Shown: one piece after another, positions 61,334-64,000 of the stretch
Numbering within the stretch: the stretch's first letter is position 1
Layout: the number at the start of each line of letters is the position of its first letter
NCBI GenBank assembly: GCA_002708845.1
Contig: PAPI01000019.1
Span: 124,001-188,000 of the forward strand
Source of the DNA: Leeuwenhoekiella sp.
Lineage (GTDB): Bacteria; Bacteroidota; Bacteroidia; Flavobacteriales; Flavobacteriaceae
Direction: 5' to 3'
DNA length: 64,000 bases
Made by a program: the position numbers and the translations under genes
The notes under the pieces: generated by a model
Told to the model about the DNA's origin: nothing
Database searches by the model: none
Seen by the model: the letters and a program-made list of their open reading frames with translations, nothing else

Positions 61334-62197
61334 ATGAGACAACTCAAGATTACTAAACAGGTTACCAACAGGGAAACCGCTTCTTTAGACAAGTACCTTC
61401 AGGAAATAGGGAAAGTAGATCTTATTACAGCAGAAGACGAGGTAGAACTCGCTCAACGCATCAAGGCCGGTGATCAACGTGCATTAGAAAAATTAACCAA
61501 AGCTAACTTGCGATTTGTAGTTTCGGTGGCCAAACAATATCAAAATCAAGGCCTAACCTTACCCGACCTTATTAATGAAGGAAACCTGGGATTAATCAAA
61601 GCTGCGCGACGCTTTGATGAGACTCGTGGGTTCAAATTTATCTCCTATGCGGTATGGTGGATCAGACAATCTATACTTCAGGCATTAGCAGAACAATCAC
61701 GTATTGTTCGACTTCCGCTTAATAAAATAGGTTCTATCAATAAAATCAATAAAACCTACGCCTTTTTAGAGCAGGCAAATCAAAGACCTCCAAGTCCCGA
61801 AGAGATCGCTAAAGAGCTTGACATGACTATCAACGATGTTAAAGAATCTTTGAAAAATGCCGGAAGACACGTAAGTATGGATGCGCCATTAATTGATGGG
61901 GAAGATTCAAACCTGTATGACGTTTTGCGTTCTGGAGAGTCACCAAACCCAGATCGTGAGTTGATTACCGAATCTTTACGTACAGAAATAGAACGTGCTC
62001 TTGAGACCCTTACCCCTCGTGAAGCGGATGTTGTTCGTCTTTATTTTGGTCTTGGCAATCAGCAACCTATGACTCTTGAAGAAATAGGAGAAACCTTTGA
62101 ACTTACCCGTGAACGTGTGCGCCAAATCAAGGAAAAAGCTATCCGTCGTTTAAAGCATACCTCACGTAGTAAAATCCTTAAAACGTACCTGGGCTAA
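61334..62197 (+). CDS. rpoD: Primary RNA polymerase sigma factor (short sigma-70 of Bacteroidota)
   Basis: This is the housekeeping sigma factor that recognises the TTG/TAnnTTTG promoters noted throughout the window. The 287-residue protein has region 1.2 ([58 protein letters not shown]), region 2 ([44 protein letters not shown]), region 3 and region 4 ([50 protein letters not shown]). The long region 1.1 and non-conserved insert of proteobacterial RpoD are absent, as is normal in the phylum. Confidence 0.96.
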   Translation: MRQLKITKQVTNRETASLDKYLQEIGKVDLITAEDEVELAQRIKAGDQRALEKLTKANLRFVVSVAKQYQNQGLTLPDLINEGNLGLIKAARRFDETRGFKFISYAVWWIRQSILQALAEQSRIVRLPLNKIGSINKINKTYAFLEQANQRPPSPEEIAKELDMTINDVKESLKNAGRHVSMDAPLIDGEDSNLYDVLRSGESPNPDRELITESLRTEIERALETLTPREADVVRLYFGLGNQQPMTLEEIGETFELTRERVRQIKEKAIRRLKHTSRSKILKTYLG

Positions 62198-62288
62198 TTG
62201 CTTTTTACAAGAATTCGTTAAAAGTAAGGAGATAAGCAGGTTTTTTATTAAATTGCCTGCAACCCCAAATTAAAGTATTTAACGCAAC

Positions 62289-62316
62289 AACAGTTCATCA
62301 TAACTGTTCGTTTTTT
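62289..62316 (+). terminator. First terminator after rpoD
   Basis: Stem AACAGTT / AACTGTT with a six-base loop, followed by CG and six T. Confidence 0.6.
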
Positions 62317-62328
62317 GATTGATGAATG

Positions 62329-62357
62329 AATCCCCGGCTGATTACCGGGGATTTTTT
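62329..62357 (+). terminator. Second terminator after rpoD
   Basis: Stem AATCCCCGG / CCGGGGATT with a seven-base loop and a T-run, 12 bases after the first. It covers the region a longer BLUF open frame would occupy, so the BLUF gene must start after it. Confidence 0.85.
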
Positions 62358-62375
62358 ATTTCATACTTTGACCTT

Positions 62376-62786
62376 ATGTTTTATTATTTAATTTATCTCA
62401 GTGATTCTTCTAATTCCAATTCACATCATATTATTCAAAATATTTTAGACAATGTTGCAGATTGGAATAAAGAACTCGATATTTCAGGATTTCTAGTTTA
62501 TCGAGATGGGAATTTTCTACAGCTTTTGGAAGGAAATAAAAATGAAGTCCTTACATTATTTACTAAAATAAAAAAGGATCAAAGACATAAGAATGTCACC
62601 CTAATATTAGAAGATGAATCGGAGAATCGAATTTTTAGTGATTACGAATCTGGCTTTCTGGTTCCAAAAAACAAACTGGTTTTAGATAAGCTAAATAATT
62701 ATCTTTTTAATCTGAAGCTTCTAGAGAATCCAAAAATTAATTCGACTATTTCTATTCTAGAGAATATTTTGGCCAAAATGTATTAA
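62376..62786 (+). CDS. BLUF-domain blue-light sensor
   Basis: This 136-residue protein is a single BLUF (FAD-binding blue-light) domain with a short C-terminal helical cap. The flavin-switch residues align one position before those of cyanobacterial PixD: Tyr7 (LIYLS), Asn31 (WNKELDISG) and Gln49 (FLQLLEG), and the KDQRHKNV motif follows. In the last strand (NRIFSDYESGF) Tyr90 and Ser92 occupy positions where Trp and Met are usual. No output domain is fused, so it should signal by protein contact. ATG 62376 is chosen because a terminator covers the earlier ATG at 62319. rpe follows 18 bases later. Confidence 0.85.
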   Translation: MFYYLIYLSDSSNSNSHHIIQNILDNVADWNKELDISGFLVYRDGNFLQLLEGNKNEVLTLFTKIKKDQRHKNVTLILEDESENRIFSDYESGFLVPKNKLVLDKLNNYLFNLKLLENPKINSTISILENILAKMY

Positions 62787-62804
62787 TACTTTAAAAAATA
62801 TTAA

Positions 62805-63464
62805 ATGAAACCTACATACCTAGCCCCTTCCCTACTCGCTGCAGATTTTGCTAACCTTGAGAGGGATATAAAGATGGTAAATGCCAGTGAAGCAGACTGG
62901 TTTCACGTGGATATTATGGACGGTGTTTTTGTACCCAATATTTCTTTTGGGATGCCGGTAGTAGAGGCCATAACCCGGCACGCGACTAAAGTCATTGATG
63001 TACATTTAATGATTGTAGATCCTGATCGTTACATCCAGAGTTTTGCTGATTTAGACGCCACCCATCTTACAGTACATTATGAAGCCTGTACGCATTTACA
63101 TAGAACCCTTCAGGCTATAAAAAATGCGGGGATGAAAGCTGGCGTAGCACTTAATCCACATACTCCAGTAGATTTACTGAAAGACATAATTTCAGACATA
63201 GACATCGTGATTATCATGAGTGTTAATCCCGGTTTTGGAGGCCAAAGCTTTATAGAGAACACCTATAGGAAAATTCGATCTCTTAAAGAACTCATCATCA
63301 CACACAACGCGCCAACACTAATTGAGATTGACGGTGGGGTCACTGATCAAAATGCAGTCAAGCTCATAGATTGTGGTGCTGATGTGTTGGTTGCCGGAAG
63401 CTTTGTCTTCAAAGCTCAAGACCCTACTGAAACAATCTCGCAGCTTAAAAAGCTTATTTCTTAA
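62805..63464 (+). CDS. rpe: Ribulose-phosphate 3-epimerase
   Basis: Rpe interconverts ribulose 5-phosphate and xylulose 5-phosphate. The 219-residue TIM barrel has PSLLAADFANLERDIKMV, WFHVDIMDGVFVPNISFG, the catalytic Asp/His metal ligands in VIDVHLMIVDPDRYI, MSVNPGFGGQSFIENTYRKIR, and IEIDGGVTDQNAVKLIDCGADVLVAGSFVF. It supplies xylulose 5-phosphate to the transketolase encoded at 4-6 kb. Confidence 0.97.
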   Translation: MKPTYLAPSLLAADFANLERDIKMVNASEADWFHVDIMDGVFVPNISFGMPVVEAITRHATKVIDVHLMIVDPDRYIQSFADLDATHLTVHYEACTHLHRTLQAIKNAGMKAGVALNPHTPVDLLKDIISDIDIVIIMSVNPGFGGQSFIENTYRKIRSLKELIITHNAPTLIEIDGGVTDQNAVKLIDCGADVLVAGSFVFKAQDPTETISQLKKLIS

Positions 63465-63549
63465 GCTAAATCATTCATAACGAAAGGGTCTGGTTGATTT
63501 TTTCATTTAAACTTTTAAGATTAACTTACTGAATCTTAAGCCATTTTAT

Positions 63550-64000
63550 TTGAAAATTCTTGTAGCACCAGATTCCTTTAAAGAAAGTCTCACTGCTTCT
63601 GAAGTAGCGTGTGCTATTGCTTTAGGTATTGAGAAATGCTTACCATACGCGCAATGTGTAAGCCTACCATTCTCCGATGGTGGTGAAGGAGCCTTTGAAG
63701 TACTGGGCGCGCTTAATCTGGGGAAATGCATCTCTGTTGCGACTCAGGATCCTCTGGGTCGAGCACTTACAGCCCCTTATTTTGAATTCACAGATTCAAA
63801 AACCGTATGGATTGAACTTTCTCAGGCTTCCGGACTTGCATTGCTAAAAATAGAGGATCAAAACCCATTAAACACCTCAACCTATGGGACTGGTATGCAA
63901 ATACGACACGCTCTGGAGCGGGGCAAAGATCACATAATCTTAGGCATAGGTGGCAGCGCGACTCATGATGTAGCCACGGGAATATTTAGCGCTTTAGGAG
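63550..64000 (+). CDS. Glycerate kinase (3' end cut by window; TTG start)
   Basis: This is the N-terminal part (150 residues) of a GarK/GlxK-type glycerate kinase, which phosphorylates glycerate. It begins KILVAPDSFKESLTASEVACAIALGIEK after a TTG codon and shows CVSLPFSDGGEGAFEVLGAL, DPLGRALTAPYF, IELSQASGLALL, NTSTYGTGMQIRHAL and IILGIGGSATHDVATGIFSALG, all family motifs. No ATG occurs in frame before the first motif, so TTG at 63550 is the likely start. The gene continues past the right edge. Confidence 0.92.
   Translation, partial: MKILVAPDSFKESLTASEVACAIALGIEKCLPYAQCVSLPFSDGGEGAFEVLGALNLGKCISVATQDPLGRALTAPYFEFTDSKTVWIELSQASGLALLKIEDQNPLNTSTYGTGMQIRHALERGKDHIILGIGGSATHDVATGIFSALG

Noticed and set aside
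62319-62375. Longer N-terminus for the BLUF protein
   Set aside because: It would translate a clear intrinsic terminator, and BLUF domains start at the MFYYLIY segment.
1-64000. Mobile element, prophage or defence island
   Set aside because: No transposase, integrase, phage structural or restriction genes were found; the HNH protein is the only nuclease-like accessory gene.

Overview
The window is chromosomal DNA of a bacterium in the Bacteroidota, almost certainly the family Flavobacteriaceae. The evidence is type IX secretion parts (a Plug/DUF5103 protein, PorT and a type B sorted surface protein), a two-gene transketolase, a short ProB, menaquinone methylation by UbiE, a 287-residue primary sigma factor, and many TAnnTTTG -7 promoter boxes. 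The complete six-subunit Na+-translocating NADH:quinone reductase suggests a marine or salt-adapted organism. I do not assign a genus. No insertion sequence, prophage, CRISPR array, rRNA or replication origin is visible; the window is mostly densely packed housekeeping genes.

Layout. 1-4.1 kb (minus strand): accA (cut by the left edge), an EamA-type exporter, lptG and tgt. 4.3-9.9 kb: split transketolase, a small outer-membrane barrel, an FKBP-type lipoprotein with a calcium-repeat tail, an overlapping trio (S4 protein, TPMT-like methyltransferase, phosphoribosyltransferase) and aroK. 10.0-10.3 kb: tRNA-Lys and tRNA-Leu with their own promoter and terminator. 10.3-14 kb: an NAD(P)-binding protein, thioredoxin, a membrane protein, a DEAD-box helicase and a ChaN-like protein. 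14.1-19.2 kb: a TetR / ABC / HlyD / TolC export operon whose ABC ATPase has lost several catalytic motifs. 19.4-23.6 kb: map, a free-standing HNH endonuclease, a methyltransferase and a type B sorted surface protein, the last three joined by ATGA overlaps. 23.6-31.1 kb (minus strand): nqrABCDEF, a small cysteine-free NQR-linked protein, and apbE, which attaches FMN to NqrB and NqrC. 31.3-39.7 kb: T9SS Plug, DUF3667 protein, apaG, pruA, a small basic protein behind an 11-bp iterated repeat, rsmG, a fatty acid desaturase and an aminotransferase. 39.7-44.3 kb (minus strand): fasciclin protein, YpdA-like reductase, trkH-trkA. 44.5-55 kb: ubiE, porT, methyltransferase, a TrmH-family gene, TamL-like protein, fbaA, accD, rpsO, pnp. 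55.4-64 kb: proCBA, a large hybrid histidine kinase, the primary sigma factor, a BLUF blue-light sensor, rpe and a glycerate kinase cut by the right edge.

Joint functions. AccA and AccD form the carboxyltransferase of fatty-acid synthesis. Nqr and ApbE build a sodium pump. Plug, PorT and the sorted protein belong to type IX secretion and its cargo. ProC, ProB and ProA make proline, whereas PruA degrades it. Transketolase, Rpe and FbaA link the pentose-phosphate pathway and glycolysis.

The observations I rate highest are: (1) the ABC exporter with a Lys in Walker B, no LSGGQ and no H-loop His; (2) a BLUF sensor that keeps the flavin-switch Tyr/Asn/Gln but has Tyr and Ser where Trp and Met are usual; (3) an NQR-linked gene whose promoter -33 element appears to be the T-tract of the nqr terminator and whose mRNA appears leaderless; (4) loss of structural zinc cysteines in both Tgt and AccD; (5) an elaborate pnp leader with a short upstream ORF running through a hairpin; (6) an 11-bp-period operator-like array. 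All are read by eye; no search or folding program was run.
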